From the NCBI RefSeq assembly GCF_000507245.1, contig NC_023035.1, forward strand, positions 3,701,570 through 3,765,569: a DNA stretch of 64,000 nucleotides. Direction: 5' to 3'. This DNA is from Salinispira pacifica (GTDB lineage: Bacteria > Spirochaetota > Spirochaetia > DSM-27196 > Salinispiraceae). A program made the translations under genes and the position numbers. The notes beneath the pieces are model-generated. The model was not told the origin of the DNA. It saw only the letters and a program-made list of their open reading frames with translations, and made no database searches. Of this stretch, positions 44,834 through 55,222 are shown piece by piece; the stretch's first letter is position 1, and every line of letters begins with the position of its first letter.

Positions 44834-46039
44834 ATGAATATAATAGGCGATAAACTGCGAACTGTCTCCGGAATCTTTATTCTGATACTTATACTGGGGG
44901 GAATTCTGCTTCCCCAGCCGCTGCAGGCTCAGCCTGATCAGAATGACCTGGTGAGGGTCTATGGCGAGCAGCAGGATGATTACAGCATCCGCTTTTATGC
45001 CGACAACAATCTGATCATTCCCGCCTATGTTGTTGTGACATTTGAAAACCTTGTGAACCTCTCTCCGGATACCGAGATGCCCTTCTCGGTTCAACTGGAA
45101 TCCGGCGCCGAGAAACAATACCTCTTCTCATTGAACCCGGGTGACGGCGACAGGCTATCTTACCGTTTTTCATACACCTTTTCCCGGGGCAATCCCCAAA
45201 GCGTTTCGCCCGACGGGAGCTTTCTGTACACGTTCCCGTACACCCACGGCAGCAAGCACCGGATCACCCAGGGCTTTAACGGCCGGTTCACCCACATGGA
45301 CGATAACCGCTACGCCGTTGATTTTGATCTGGAGGTCGGCACACCGGTGGTAGCAGCACGATCCGGCCTGGTGGTGGAAGTAAAGGAAGATTCCAATATC
45401 GGCGGCAGATCCGTGAACTACGGCCGCCACGGCAATTACATCCTGATCATGCACGAAGACGGAACGTTCGGTAATTATGTACACCTGAAACAGAATGGAG
45501 CGCTCGTGGAAGTGGGACAGGAGGTTGAACAGGGCGAACAGATCGGTCTCAGCGGCAACACCGGACGCTCCTCGGGCCCCCATCTTCATTTTGATGTGCG
45601 CATCCCTCTGGAAAACGGCCGGATGCAGTCCATTCCAATCCGGTTCCGTGGTCGGGACGGTGAACCGATCCAGCCCGAGGAAGGTGAGATCTATTATGCA
45701 TATCAGCCCGAAGGCGGGGATTTCACAGAGATATTCGGCGCCGATTACACAAACAGCGACTTTGCCGAGTACAGCGGCACAGCCAGGGTGCAGGATAATC
45801 TGGACTTCAGGGTGGAACAGACTGATCTGACCTACGTCATTTTCATCGGCAACGGATTTGACTACCCGGTGAATGCCGAGGTCGAGCTGCGGCTGGAAAA
45901 TATGAACAGTACACGGCAGAGTCCGGTGAATATCCGTCTCGGGGCGGGTGAGGAACGATTCCTTACCATTGTGCGCCCACGGGATGGCGTTTCCAGCTGG
46001 CGATACGGGTATGCGGTGAATTACCGCAGAATTGAATAG
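44834..46039 (+). CDS. M23-family (LytM) metallopeptidase
   Basis: A 401-residue secreted protein with a signal peptide (about 1-31). The M23 zinc site appears as H-x-x-x-D in HMDDNRYAVDFDLEVGTPV and the second half as GPHLHFDVR. A C-terminal beta domain (about 295-401) repeats the fold of the first 110 residues. It likely cleaves cross-links in peptidoglycan or acts as a LytM scaffold. AGGGG five bases upstream supports the ATG. It diverges from the CapA gene. Confidence 0.9.
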   Translation: MNIIGDKLRTVSGIFILILILGGILLPQPLQAQPDQNDLVRVYGEQQDDYSIRFYADNNLIIPAYVVVTFENLVNLSPDTEMPFSVQLESGAEKQYLFSLNPGDGDRLSYRFSYTFSRGNPQSVSPDGSFLYTFPYTHGSKHRITQGFNGRFTHMDDNRYAVDFDLEVGTPVVAARSGLVVEVKEDSNIGGRSVNYGRHGNYILIMHEDGTFGNYVHLKQNGALVEVGQEVEQGEQIGLSGNTGRSSGPHLHFDVRIPLENGRMQSIPIRFRGRDGEPIQPEEGEIYYAYQPEGGDFTEIFGADYTNSDFAEYSGTARVQDNLDFRVEQTDLTYVIFIGNGFDYPVNAEVELRLENMNSTRQSPVNIRLGAGEERFLTIVRPRDGVSSWRYGYAVNYRRIE

Positions 46040-46140
46040 CCCTTTTCCCCGGCCGCCCAATCGCGCATCTCTCCCTCTCCCCCCGCCGCAGCCTCACCGG
46101 CTGACTTTCAAAGAACCCCGCTGATTCTAATCCGGAATCC

Positions 46141-47019
46141 TCATGCGTTGTTCAGACTCCGGCCATAGCTGCGCAGATACTCACCGTACATCCGGGCATA
46201 TTCATCTGTCCTGCCGTCCACGGGAAGTTCCAGCGTATTGCCATCGAGATCGATGAACCGTTTTACCGGTTGAACCGCAATGGAGGTCGAGGTCATAAGC
46301 AGAGGTCGGGGTCTGGCCAGAAAATCATCGTAGCTGAGCAGCCCCTCTTTCATCCCGATGCCGTGTTTCTCCAGGCTTTTCCTGAAATTCATACGGGTAA
46401 CCCCTGAAAGAATTGAATCCTCAGGCGGGCTGTATAGGCCGTCCTCTTCCAGCCAGTACAGATTGGCCCGGCTTCCCTCCAGCATAAGATCCCGGCGGTC
46501 AATCAGCACACTGTCCCAGCAGCCCCATTCCCGTGCGTGTTCCAGGGCCCTGGTGGACAGAAGCATGCTCAGAGACTTGGCCCGGGGGAAATGCCGTTCG
46601 CCCCTGTATGCGGCAAGGTCCACTCCTATTGGTTCGGGGAAATCCGGATCCTGATTTCCTTTCAGGGGGGGTATCTCAACAGGATACATGTACAGATCGC
46701 ACCCGCGGCTGTTTTTCAACAACAGAACCTTAATATTGCTGCTCACAAGGCGGTTTTCCCGAATCAGCAGCTGAAGATGCCTGCGTATTTCGCTTTCTTC
46801 CGGAAGTCCGGTAATTCCGATGATTTCAGCGGATTGATGAAGTCGATGGATGTGCTCGGAAAGGAAATAGAGTCTGGCGTGTCGGAACCGAAGAGTTTCA
46901 TAGACTCCAATACCGTTTGCATAATAGCTGTCATTCAGAAAAATCTGGGGTTCATCCAGCGGCCTGACGGTGCCGTTCACCACTGCATATTTTATTTCCT
47001 GTCCGCCGGAAGAACTCAT
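46141..47019 (-). CDS. Class IV PLP-dependent aminotransferase
   Basis: A 292-residue class IV aminotransferase (branched-chain/D-amino acid/4-amino-4-deoxychorismate lyase fold). The PLP lysine is in RAKSLSMLLSTRA (residue 148 from this start). LEGSRANLYW provides the phosphate site and GIGVYETLRF the N-terminal signature. Residues for a specific substrate are not decisive. The ATG at 47019 lies eight bases after GAGAGG; a GTG at 47028 is a less likely start. Confidence 0.85.
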   Translation of the reverse strand: MSSSGGQEIKYAVVNGTVRPLDEPQIFLNDSYYANGIGVYETLRFRHARLYFLSEHIHRLHQSAEIIGITGLPEESEIRRHLQLLIRENRLVSSNIKVLLLKNSRGCDLYMYPVEIPPLKGNQDPDFPEPIGVDLAAYRGERHFPRAKSLSMLLSTRALEHAREWGCWDSVLIDRRDLMLEGSRANLYWLEEDGLYSPPEDSILSGVTRMNFRKSLEKHGIGMKEGLLSYDDFLARPRPLLMTSTSIAVQPVKRFIDLDGNTLELPVDGRTDEYARMYGEYLRSYGRSLNNA

Positions 47020-47117
47020 GGTTGCCACCTCTCAAATAGGGTATGTTTTATATTGATACTGATTGATGTATTGTCTATGGGAAAACATATGCATGCTTCA
47101 GGGAGGAATCAACCGCT

Positions 47118-50100
47118 ATGTCCGCTACCGTGAAGTTTCTACGCCGCAGATCCGTTTCAAAACTGATAATCATACCCATGCTGGTCTTTCTGGCCCACAG
47201 CCATCCATTTCTCCATTCTCAGGATCAACCTGAAAAATCCATCGTAATTCACATGCAGAAACCCGTGCTGTTTCCCCAGTCTGAAAACCAGCAAAGAATG
47301 CTTGAAGAACTGCTGTCCGATCTGCCCCGGGCTCTTGCCGCCGAATATGAATTGGATTCCGGCTTTTCTTCCGGCGGTGCAGGCGGGTCCGGCGGGTCCG
47401 CCCTGTACATTGAAACTCCCGGGGACGATACCAATATCACCGGCCGTGAATACCGTATGACCATCCGGAGAATTATCTCCGACGGCACATCAATCATTAC
47501 CATGGAGCTTCTGGGCGTCGACGAATCCGCCGGCTCCGGCAATGCCCCCGCCCCCTTCACCCTGTTCCGGAATATTGAGGACCTGGATCTGAGGATGCTC
47601 TCCCAGATGCTCATGTACCAGCTGTTTCAATACGAGTCCCCCCATGCCGTGCTGTATCAGACAAATGAAAACCCACCGCCTCTGGTGCTTGATTACTGGA
47701 GCACCGAGTATATTTCATTCCGGGACATTGAAAGCAGTCTTACCCTGCTTCCGTTCTCGGTTGAAACCCGATCCTCAGGGGCAAGCATTATCGCCGCAGG
47801 CAGCCTCGCCCTTGAATTCGATCAGGAATTCCGGCTGAAACGTGTTATCGGGAAGGATTTCGTAAGACAGGGAAGATATTCTGATTTTTATGATATCGAG
47901 TTGAGTGCCTCGGAAATACTCTATTCCCGTCCCGCCGCCGGCTCCTACATCAACCGTTTTCATCCGATGACCGGAACTGCCGGACGGATATACACCCCCG
48001 TGCAGATCCCCTTGAGTTTTGAGGTTCTCAACGAAGGAGAACTGGTCGTTTCAGACAGTGCAAACCCGGATGTATTCAGGGTCAGTGAGGGCGAGAGCCG
48101 GCGTACAGCGTTTCATACCAACAGTTATACCGCCCCTTCAGTGCTCACGGTATCCATGGACGGCAGCCTCTGGGCATACGATATAATCAGCGGCATAATC
48201 AGCATCTTCAGTCCTTCCGGTAATTTTATTTCAAGCCGCATCCCTCTGCTGCCTCCTGACCAGAGGGGCCGGGTGAAATCCCTTGAAAGCCTGAACGACG
48301 GATCATATCTGATTCTGACCGACAGTCATCTCTATCGCTTCGGAAGCAACGGAATCCCTGTCTGGAGCATGGAAGGAATTCCCGGTGTGGAAAACTCGAA
48401 TTTTATGTATGCCCTCGACATGGCATATAATCATCCAAGAGGAGAAATCATCATTCCTCTGAGCAGCACTTCAATGGTTCTCCGTCTTCTGGATCAGGCG
48501 GATAATCCCCGCCTTGACTCAGAACCCACAGTCAGTACCGAACCCGACCGCCGCCGTGAACTTGCAGACCTTCAGGCCGAGCGTTTTGCCCGCCCCGGCG
48601 ACGTTCGTCTCCTCCGGGCAATTGCAGAGATCCATCTGGAAAATTCCGCACGAATGCCGGCGGAGTTTTATCTCCGAAGAGCATTGGAACTATCACCGGA
48701 CAACATCGATCTCCAGACCCGCCTTGCCCGCCTCAAGGGGGAAATCCTCACTGAACAGACCCTTCTTCTTGCAGAAGAAACCCGTCAGCTTCTCATTAAC
48801 CGGGGACCGGAGACTGCCCGTCCCAACTATCAGCGAACCATTGCCGCCTTCGAAGAACTTTTGTATATGAATCCCCGGGACGGGGAAATTGCCGAAGAAA
48901 AGCGCTCCCTTGAGCAGGAATTCCGCAGCTACACAGATTCAGCCGAAATCCCCCCTGGGCCTATAGAGTTCCGCAATCCGGTGTTTCCCGCCATATTTCC
49001 GTCACTCACCGGGTATTATGCAGTCCGGGGCTGGGGAAGCATGGAGTTGTACAATCCTTCACCGGCTGAGCTCAGCGGCATAGTGATATCTCTGCATATG
49101 CCCGAATACCTCAGCTTTCCATTGGAACTCCGTCTTGTTGAGCCGTTGCAGCCCGGGGAATCCCGGGAAATCCGGTTTCTTCCGGTGTTTACATCCACCC
49201 TTATGGAGTTGCGGGAGGCCGTGGCAATCCAGTTGAGTGTTCAGGCAGAATACAATCTTGGGGGTGAGCGGCGAAGACGGACTGCAGGATATGCCGCAGA
49301 TATTCTGGGGAGCAGATCCCTGGTTTGGGATGACAGCGCAAAACTGGCCTCCTTTATCCAGCCATCGGAGCCCAATGTTGAGGAGTTCGCTTTCACACTC
49401 CTTAAGGAAAGCAGCCATGGGCCCGGACTCAGCAGCCTGGAGAGCTCGTTCAACTCCATAACTCTCCGGGCCTGGCGGATTCTGGAAGGACTGGGGCGAT
49501 ATGGTATTGAATATGTGGAAGACCCTGTAAACCCCATCTCAGGAATTCTGGGTGATTCCGATATTGTTGATACTGTGCGGTATCCGGGAACCACACTTCT
49601 GTATAAATCCGGTGACTGTGACGACAGCAGCGCATTATGTGCATCGCTGCTGGAAAGCGCAGGAGTGGAAACAGCAATAATGACCGTTCCCGGCCATGTT
49701 TTTATTGCCTTCAATAGCGGAGAGCCGGGGGTAAACCGATGGCTTTTTGAGATGGCCGGTCTGAAAGCCATTGAACACAATAACAGCCTGTGGATTCCCG
49801 TGGAAACAACCATGCTCAACCGGGGCTTCCTCCCGGCATGGAAGGCCGGGGGTGACCATCTTACCCGTTACGGCTATCCCGACGGCAACAGGGCCTCTCA
49901 CAGCGCAGAACCAATTACGGAATTCATTCCGCTATCCCGAGCCCGTGCATTGTATCCTCCTGCAGCAGTCTCCGGACAAAGCTACGGGATTCTCGGCCCG
50001 GGAAGCGATTCCCTTATTCAGGCGCTGAACAACTCCCGGTCATTTTTCGCCCGTACGCATATTGACTCTGTGATTGAATCGGGATTATCCCGGCTTTCCT

Positions 50101-50501
50101 CCTTCACCGGCCGCAGATTGCTTCGGGAAAAAACCGTCCTGGGAGGATTTATTGCCCGTTTCGGAGAGCTGGAAGAAGCGGAACGCATGCTTGAACCCTT
50201 GGTTTCCCAGGGGGGAGGCAGTCGGACTGCCGCGAGCTATCTGATAAACGCCTATATCAGCCATGGAGAGTTCAACAGGGCGGAAACCCTGCTGAATGAA
50301 CTCGCATCCCGGGCAGATCAAACGGAAGATCAGTTTTTCACCCGGGTGATGGAAATTCTCAATTCATCAGATCCTGAATCCGGACAACCCGGGGCCGGAC
50401 GGAGGGCGGCGGAAGGGTTGGGAAGCAGCCGGGGAAGCAGAACGTCCCGAAAGGAAAGTGTTACCCTTGTGTGGCCTTCGGAGGACGGCGGCGGACGTTA
50501 A
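47118..50501 (+). CDS. Very large secreted protein with transglutaminase-like domain and TPRs
   Basis: A 1127-residue protein with a signal/anchor (about 12-33). Residues about 240-470 have repeats such as GSLWAYDIISGIISIF and GSYLILTDSHLYRF that suggest a beta-propeller. TPR-like helices follow at about 490-600 (RARPGD-type, ALELSPDNIDLQ). A transglutaminase-like domain (about 720-900) carries SGDCDDSSALCASLL with the Cys near 833 and GHVFIAF with the His near 858; the third residue is probably in VETTML. TPRs resume from about 1030. It could be a secreted protease/amidase-like enzyme or assembly scaffold; no close family is recognised. Its end overlaps ppk by 41 bases in convergent orientation. 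Confidence 0.72.
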   Translation: MSATVKFLRRRSVSKLIIIPMLVFLAHSHPFLHSQDQPEKSIVIHMQKPVLFPQSENQQRMLEELLSDLPRALAAEYELDSGFSSGGAGGSGGSALYIETPGDDTNITGREYRMTIRRIISDGTSIITMELLGVDESAGSGNAPAPFTLFRNIEDLDLRMLSQMLMYQLFQYESPHAVLYQTNENPPPLVLDYWSTEYISFRDIESSLTLLPFSVETRSSGASIIAAGSLALEFDQEFRLKRVIGKDFVRQGRYSDFYDIELSASEILYSRPAAGSYINRFHPMTGTAGRIYTPVQIPLSFEVLNEGELVVSDSANPDVFRVSEGESRRTAFHTNSYTAPSVLTVSMDGSLWAYDIISGIISIFSPSGNFISSRIPLLPPDQRGRVKSLESLNDGSYLILTDSHLYRFGSNGIPVWSMEGIPGVENSNFMYALDMAYNHPRGEIIIPLSSTSMVLRLLDQADNPRLDSEPTVSTEPDRRRELADLQAERFARPGDVRLLRAIAEIHLENSARMPAEFYLRRALELSPDNIDLQTRLARLKGEILTEQTLLLAEETRQLLINRGPETARPNYQRTIAAFEELLYMNPRDGEIAEEKRSLEQEFRSYTDSAEIPPGPIEFRNPVFPAIFPSLTGYYAVRGWGSMELYNPSPAELSGIVISLHMPEYLSFPLELRLVEPLQPGESREIRFLPVFTSTLMELREAVAIQLSVQAEYNLGGERRRRTAGYAADILGSRSLVWDDSAKLASFIQPSEPNVEEFAFTLLKESSHGPGLSSLESSFNSITLRAWRILEGLGRYGIEYVEDPVNPISGILGDSDIVDTVRYPGTTLLYKSGDCDDSSALCASLLESAGVETAIMTVPGHVFIAFNSGEPGVNRWLFEMAGLKAIEHNNSLWIPVETTMLNRGFLPAWKAGGDHLTRYGYPDGNRASHSAEPITEFIPLSRARALYPPAAVSGQSYGILGPGSDSLIQALNNSRSFFARTHIDSVIESGLSRLSSFTGRRLLREKTVLGGFIARFGELEEAERMLEPLVSQGGGSRTAASYLINAYISHGEFNRAETLLNELASRADQTEDQFFTRVMEILNSSDPESGQPGAGRRAAEGLGSSRGSRTSRKESVTLVWPSEDGGGR

Positions 50502-52584
50502 AAACCCGGGTGTTCTGGGTGCCGTCGCCATGATCCCCGTCCCTGGCTTTCTGGTACATCCGCCACTGGGCGTGAACTCGTTTTTTCGGATCCTCGGCTG
50601 AAACCCGCCGATACGATCCATCCTTTTGCAATTCATATGCCTGGGAATTATCGTTCATGTATACCTCAAGCATCTCCTGGATGGATTTTGCGCAGCGGGG
50701 ATCCTCCACGGGGGTGAGCAGTTCAACCCGCCGATCCAGATTTCTTCCCATCCAGTCTGCGCTGGAGATGTACACCTCGGGGCTTCCTCCATTCAGGAAA
50801 TATATCGCCCGGGGATGTTCAAGGTACCGGTCGATAACGGAGACAACCCGGATATTTTCACTCAAGCCCTTCACTCCCGGTTTCAGCATGCAGATTCCCC
50901 GAATATTCATATCGATCCTGACACCCGCTTGGGAAGCCTGATACAGGGCCTCAATAATCACCGGGTCCGAGAGGGAGTTGATTTTCACCATAATATGACC
51001 GGGATTTTCCCGGCTGTGTTTATCCTGCTCCCGTTCTATGAGCTGAAGGATCTTGTTCTTCAGATTATGGGGAGCCATGGAGAGTTTGCTCAAAGCGGGA
51101 ACCGCAGAGTAGCCGGTTATTGCATTGAAAAAAAGCCCCGCCTCATAGCACAGATCTTCCCTGGCGGTTATCAGGCCGATGTCCGTGTAGAGCCTGGCGG
51201 TTTTATCGTTGTAATTTCCGGTACCCAGATGCAGATAGCGTGAAATACCCCGCTCCTCTCTCCGTATGATCAGCATGGCTTTGGCATGTACCTTCAGCTC
51301 GGCTATTCCGTAAACAACAATTACCCCGGATCGCTCCAGCCGCTCGGCCCATTCGATGTTGCGTTTCTCGTCAAACCTGGCCTTCAGCTCCACCAGCACG
51401 GTTACCTGTTTTCCGTTTTGTGCCGCAGCTTCCAGAGCCCGGACAATGGGGCTGTTTTTGCTTGTCCGGTAAAGGGTCATTTTGATAGCCAGTACGCCTT
51501 CATCCTGTGATGCAGCCTCCAGCATCCGCATCACCGGGCCGAAACTTTCGAAGGGGTGCAGAAGCAGCCGGTCACGGGTCTTAATCCAGTCCCAGATGCT
51601 CAAATCCTCCGCATCCGGCAGAATGTCCACGGGCTTCCAGGGTTCATCCCTGAGAGAGTCGAAGCCGTGCACGAATACCAGGTCCATAAAATCACCCAGC
51701 TCCAGGGGATTGGGGGTTATAAATACCTCATCTTCAGTAAGATTCAGACTTTCCCGCAGCAGATTTTTAATCTTTGCGCTCGTATTGCTGCAGTTTAACC
51801 GTACTGCTTCGGAACTCAGGCGCTCACTAAGCACCTGCTCCATGGCTTCTACAAAATCCTCATCTCTGCTTTCATCCACCGCAAAATCCGCATCCCGGGT
51901 AATGCGGAACATAGCGTGTTCTTTCACCTCATATCCGGGGAAAATACTGGAGGCAAACATCACCACAAGGTTTTCAAGCAATGTGAAGTAAAAGCTGCCT
52001 TCTTTTGAGGGCAATCTGATAATCCGCTCCGCTGAGCTGGGAAGCTGTACGACTGCCAGATGCTCTTCACTTTCTCCTTCCCTGCACAGCACAAAACCGG
52101 CATGGAGCCGCATATTTCCCGACTTAACCATCGGCTCCCGGCCATTTACTCGTACCGGAGTGAGAAGGGGGAAATAGTCATTGAGAAACTTCTTTTTTAA
52201 AGATGACTTCTGTTCAGCATTCAGATCCGGAATATCAAGATACTGAAAACCCTTGGATTTCAACTCCGGGAGTATTTCCTCAAGGAGCACACGGTACTGC
52301 TGCTGAAGCATTTCCCGGTATTCCCGGTAAATCGCCTTCAGCTGTTCTTCAGGACTCATTCTGCTTGGACAATTGGTGTAATTTCCCTGCAGATATTGAG
52401 TCTTCAATGAGGCCACCCTGACCATAAAAAACTCATCGAAGTTGCTGCTCACAATAGAAAGAAATTTCAAACGCTCCAGAAGCGGCTTGTCGCTGCGCAC
52501 TCCCTCATATAAAACCCGACGGTTGAATTCTATCCAGCTGAGCTCCCGGTTGAAATATCGTATATCGTTACTTTTTTGCTTCAT
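50461..52584 (-). CDS. ppk1: Polyphosphate kinase 1
   Basis: A 707-residue PPK1. The N-domain begins RYFNRELSWIEFNRRVL, the family's signature. The catalytic histidine is in LHLGTGNYNDKTARLYTD and its partner in the C2 domain (VKINSLSDPVIIEALYQAS). It polymerises ATP gamma-phosphate into polyphosphate and back. The ATG at 52584 is chosen because AAGGA lies about seven bases upstream; the frame is open to 52605. It lies 43 bases after the ppx gene and ends inside the convergent transglutaminase-like gene. Confidence 0.96.
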   Translation of the reverse strand: MKQKSNDIRYFNRELSWIEFNRRVLYEGVRSDKPLLERLKFLSIVSSNFDEFFMVRVASLKTQYLQGNYTNCPSRMSPEEQLKAIYREYREMLQQQYRVLLEEILPELKSKGFQYLDIPDLNAEQKSSLKKKFLNDYFPLLTPVRVNGREPMVKSGNMRLHAGFVLCREGESEEHLAVVQLPSSAERIIRLPSKEGSFYFTLLENLVVMFASSIFPGYEVKEHAMFRITRDADFAVDESRDEDFVEAMEQVLSERLSSEAVRLNCSNTSAKIKNLLRESLNLTEDEVFITPNPLELGDFMDLVFVHGFDSLRDEPWKPVDILPDAEDLSIWDWIKTRDRLLLHPFESFGPVMRMLEAASQDEGVLAIKMTLYRTSKNSPIVRALEAAAQNGKQVTVLVELKARFDEKRNIEWAERLERSGVIVVYGIAELKVHAKAMLIIRREERGISRYLHLGTGNYNDKTARLYTDIGLITAREDLCYEAGLFFNAITGYSAVPALSKLSMAPHNLKNKILQLIEREQDKHSRENPGHIMVKINSLSDPVIIEALYQASQAGVRIDMNIRGICMLKPGVKGLSENIRVVSVIDRYLEHPRAIYFLNGGSPEVYISSADWMGRNLDRRVELLTPVEDPRCAKSIQEMLEVYMNDNSQAYELQKDGSYRRVSAEDPKKRVHAQWRMYQKARDGDHGDGTQNTRVFNVRRRPPKATQG

Positions 52585-52627
52585 ATTGCATTCCTTGGCA
52601 ATCATCTTTTCGGAAAAATCAGGTTAA

Positions 52628-54226
52628 TCAGCGGAGAATCACCTTATATCCGTACACTTCTTCAAAAAGCCCCGCCTTGAGATTAAGGCCGTATCTTTCA
52701 ATGGATAAATCCCCGCTGTGCTCCCCAGAGATAAACATATTGGTGTTATCTATTTCAACTTTCACATTCCGAAAATGCTGACCATGCCCCCGGTCCAGGG
52801 CATCCGCCACCCGGAGAATTGCCGCCAGTTTCATAACTGCCAGCCGATGCTGCCGGGGCAGCGTTCCGAATTCCAGATGGGATTTTACCGGCTTGGCTCC
52901 ACGGTGATACCGGACCACATTTGAAATTATCCGGATCTCCTCGGGGGAAAGACCGAAAATTTCAGAGTGAGCCACAATATACTGTCCATGTTTATGATGG
53001 CCGGACTGATTTATGAAATATCCAACATCGTGGAGCTGACTGGCAACCTCGAGATACAGCCGTTCTCTCAACCCCAATCCGTGCTCTTCACTGAGCTGAT
53101 CATACAGCTGGAGACTTAACTCCTTGACCCGCTGGGCATGACGCTCATCAATATGGTACCGCCTGCCCAGGCTCAATGCCGAAGCAACCACCTGGCTGGC
53201 GAAATTTTTATCCAGAGCGGCGGTCTGCCCCATAACGTTTCTCAGGAGGATCCCCTCACGGATGCTCACATCCGGAACGATTATCTCCTGGGCGGAGGTT
53301 TCCTCCAGAAATATCTTGAAAATGAGAAGAGCAGGGAGCAGCCCTTCAGCTTCATTATAGGTAACCCCCAGGTCCCGGACGGTTTCCTCAACGCTTTTTT
53401 TCTGAACTGCATTCACAAAATCAAAAAACCGGTCCCTCTTGATAATGGAATAATGCTCTCCCACGCTTTCTCCGCTGTTATAGCTGGCTATTCGGGCATC
53501 ACCCCCAACCATAATGAAATACCTGATCCGTTTTAGATCACTATCTGTATGCAGGTTCGCAACATGAAGGCGGAATTGTTCACGGAGGAATTCTTCCATA
53601 TTTTCCCCCGAATCCCAGCGGCTTTTCAGCTGCTGCTCAAGACGAAGGGTACCCACCTTGAGACTTTGGGCGGCCTGCATCTTGCCCCGATACATGATCA
53701 TCAGTTCTGTTGATCCCCCGCCGACTTCCATAATGATTGAATTGGATCGGGAAAATGACGCCCGGAAATTTTCCACCGCATGAAGAACGGCAATATACGT
53801 GAGATGATTTTCCTCTACACCGTCAATAATCTGTACCTGAAAACCGGTTTTCGTCTGAATTCGGTCAACAAAGGTATCTCTGTTTCTGGCCTCTCTTACG
53901 GCGCTGGTTGCAACTACATAGGCGTCTTCCGGCTCAATGTTCCAGCTTTTCAGGAGTTCGGCGAACCCGGTCATAATCTGCACGGCCTGCATCATACTGG
54001 CGGCTTTAATGGTCTTGGTAATAAAAACATCCCGGCCGAGACCTACAGGCCTGCTGGCCCGGTCCAGACGCTGGTAGCCGCCGCTTGCATCCAGCTCCAG
54101 AATGACCAGTCTGATGGCGGTTGAACCCACATCAATTACTGCAACTACCGTGTCCCCGGATCCGTTATCCGGTGTATGTGCGGAATTATTTCCTTTGTTT
54201 GATCCTGCCCCGTTTTCCTTTCTCAT
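52628..54226 (-). CDS. ppx: Exopolyphosphatase / Ppx-GppA with HD domain
   Basis: A 532-residue protein. The N-terminal ASKHA Ppx/GppA domain has IDVGSTAIRLVILE (phosphate 1), EVGGGSTELMIMY (phosphate 2) and MVGGDARIA. The C-terminal half carries an HD domain (ASQLHDVGYFINQSG and HHKHGQYIV). It removes terminal phosphates from polyphosphate or pppGpp. An N-terminal low-complexity tail (about 1-25: Asn/Gly/Ser-rich) is unusual. Its start overlaps the ROK gene stop by four bases (ATGA); ppk follows 43 bases later. Together they form a polyphosphate operon. Confidence 0.95.
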   Translation of the reverse strand: MRKENGAGSNKGNNSAHTPDNGSGDTVVAVIDVGSTAIRLVILELDASGGYQRLDRASRPVGLGRDVFITKTIKAASMMQAVQIMTGFAELLKSWNIEPEDAYVVATSAVREARNRDTFVDRIQTKTGFQVQIIDGVEENHLTYIAVLHAVENFRASFSRSNSIIMEVGGGSTELMIMYRGKMQAAQSLKVGTLRLEQQLKSRWDSGENMEEFLREQFRLHVANLHTDSDLKRIRYFIMVGGDARIASYNSGESVGEHYSIIKRDRFFDFVNAVQKKSVEETVRDLGVTYNEAEGLLPALLIFKIFLEETSAQEIIVPDVSIREGILLRNVMGQTAALDKNFASQVVASALSLGRRYHIDERHAQRVKELSLQLYDQLSEEHGLGLRERLYLEVASQLHDVGYFINQSGHHKHGQYIVAHSEIFGLSPEEIRIISNVVRYHRGAKPVKSHLEFGTLPRQHRLAVMKLAAILRVADALDRGHGQHFRNVKVEIDNTNMFISGEHSGDLSIERYGLNLKAGLFEEVYGYKVILR

Positions 54227-55185
54227 GAAACTCCAAATTCATCGTGAAGAAGCAGCGCCGCACCGGTAATCACCGTATCATCACCCAGTTCGGCTATTTT
54301 CACTTCCACATCTTTCAAGAGTACGGGCATGGCATTGTCCCGCATCCCTTTTTCCGCTCTCTTCACAAAATCTTCGCCCAGTTTTTCTATCAGACCACCG
54401 CCCAGGATGATCATTTCAGGATTGAAAATATTCACATAATTGGCCATTCCTATGCCCAGAAAATCCGCCGCCCGATGTACAAGATCAATGGCGGCTTCTT
54501 CCCCGGCGTCCATGGCTTTTTTGATATGGCTGCTCTTGATTTTGGTAAAATCCGTACCCACCTTCTCCAGTATGCTGGGCGCTTTGCCGGTGGAAGCCAG
54601 CTGCACCAGATCCTTGGCCAGGGCCGTCTTGGAAGCCAGAGTCTCAAGGCATCCGTAGCGCCCGCATCCGCAGAGGCGGCCGTTGGACTGCACGATCATA
54701 TGTCCCAGCTCGCCGGCTCCGCCGTTTGCTCCCCGATAGAGATGCCCGTTGAGAACCAGGCCGCCGCCGATCCCGGTGCCGGGATATATTCCGATAATGT
54801 GCCGCTTTCCCTTGCCGGCCCCCCGCTTGAATTCACCGTATATGCCCGCATTCACATCATTGTCAACCAGGGCGGGGACGCCCAGCGCATCATTCAGTTT
54901 ATCCCGGAGAGGATAGTGCTCGAATCCGATATTGGTGGCTGAAAGCACAACACCGTTTTTAAAATCCACCGCAGACGGAACCGCAACGGCAATTCCGTGA
55001 ATGTCGTGATCATTGAGTGAATTTTTCTTTTTCAGTTCCTTTACGCTTTCCAGCATCAGCTTCAGAATCTCATCGCCCTCTGTGGTCTGGGGGGTTTTGG
55101 TCTTAACGCTGTCCAGGATATCCTGATCGTTGGAATACAAGGCTGTCAGCATCTTTGTGCCGCCAAGATCTATTGAAACAATCAT
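54223..55185 (-). CDS. ROK-family sugar kinase (glucokinase-like)
   Basis: A 320-residue ROK kinase with the ATP motif DLGGTKMLTA near the N-terminus, the sugar-binding Asp in DNDVNAG, GTGIGGGL for the second phosphate and the zinc-like cluster CGCGRYGCLE typical of ROK glucokinases. It would make glucose-6-phosphate. The ATG at 55185 has AGGAG six bases upstream; the frame opens at 55206. It leads the operon with ppx and ppk, overlapping ppx by four bases. That context raises the idea that polyphosphate can serve as donor, but the zinc motif fits an ATP-dependent enzyme. Confidence 0.88.
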   Translation of the reverse strand: MIVSIDLGGTKMLTALYSNDQDILDSVKTKTPQTTEGDEILKLMLESVKELKKKNSLNDHDIHGIAVAVPSAVDFKNGVVLSATNIGFEHYPLRDKLNDALGVPALVDNDVNAGIYGEFKRGAGKGKRHIIGIYPGTGIGGGLVLNGHLYRGANGGAGELGHMIVQSNGRLCGCGRYGCLETLASKTALAKDLVQLASTGKAPSILEKVGTDFTKIKSSHIKKAMDAGEEAAIDLVHRAADFLGIGMANYVNIFNPEMIILGGGLIEKLGEDFVKRAEKGMRDNAMPVLLKDVEVKIAELGDDTVITGAALLLHDEFGVS

Positions 55186-55222
55186 TTTCCTCTCCTCTCC
55201 GGTCATTATACAAAATCTTGTA

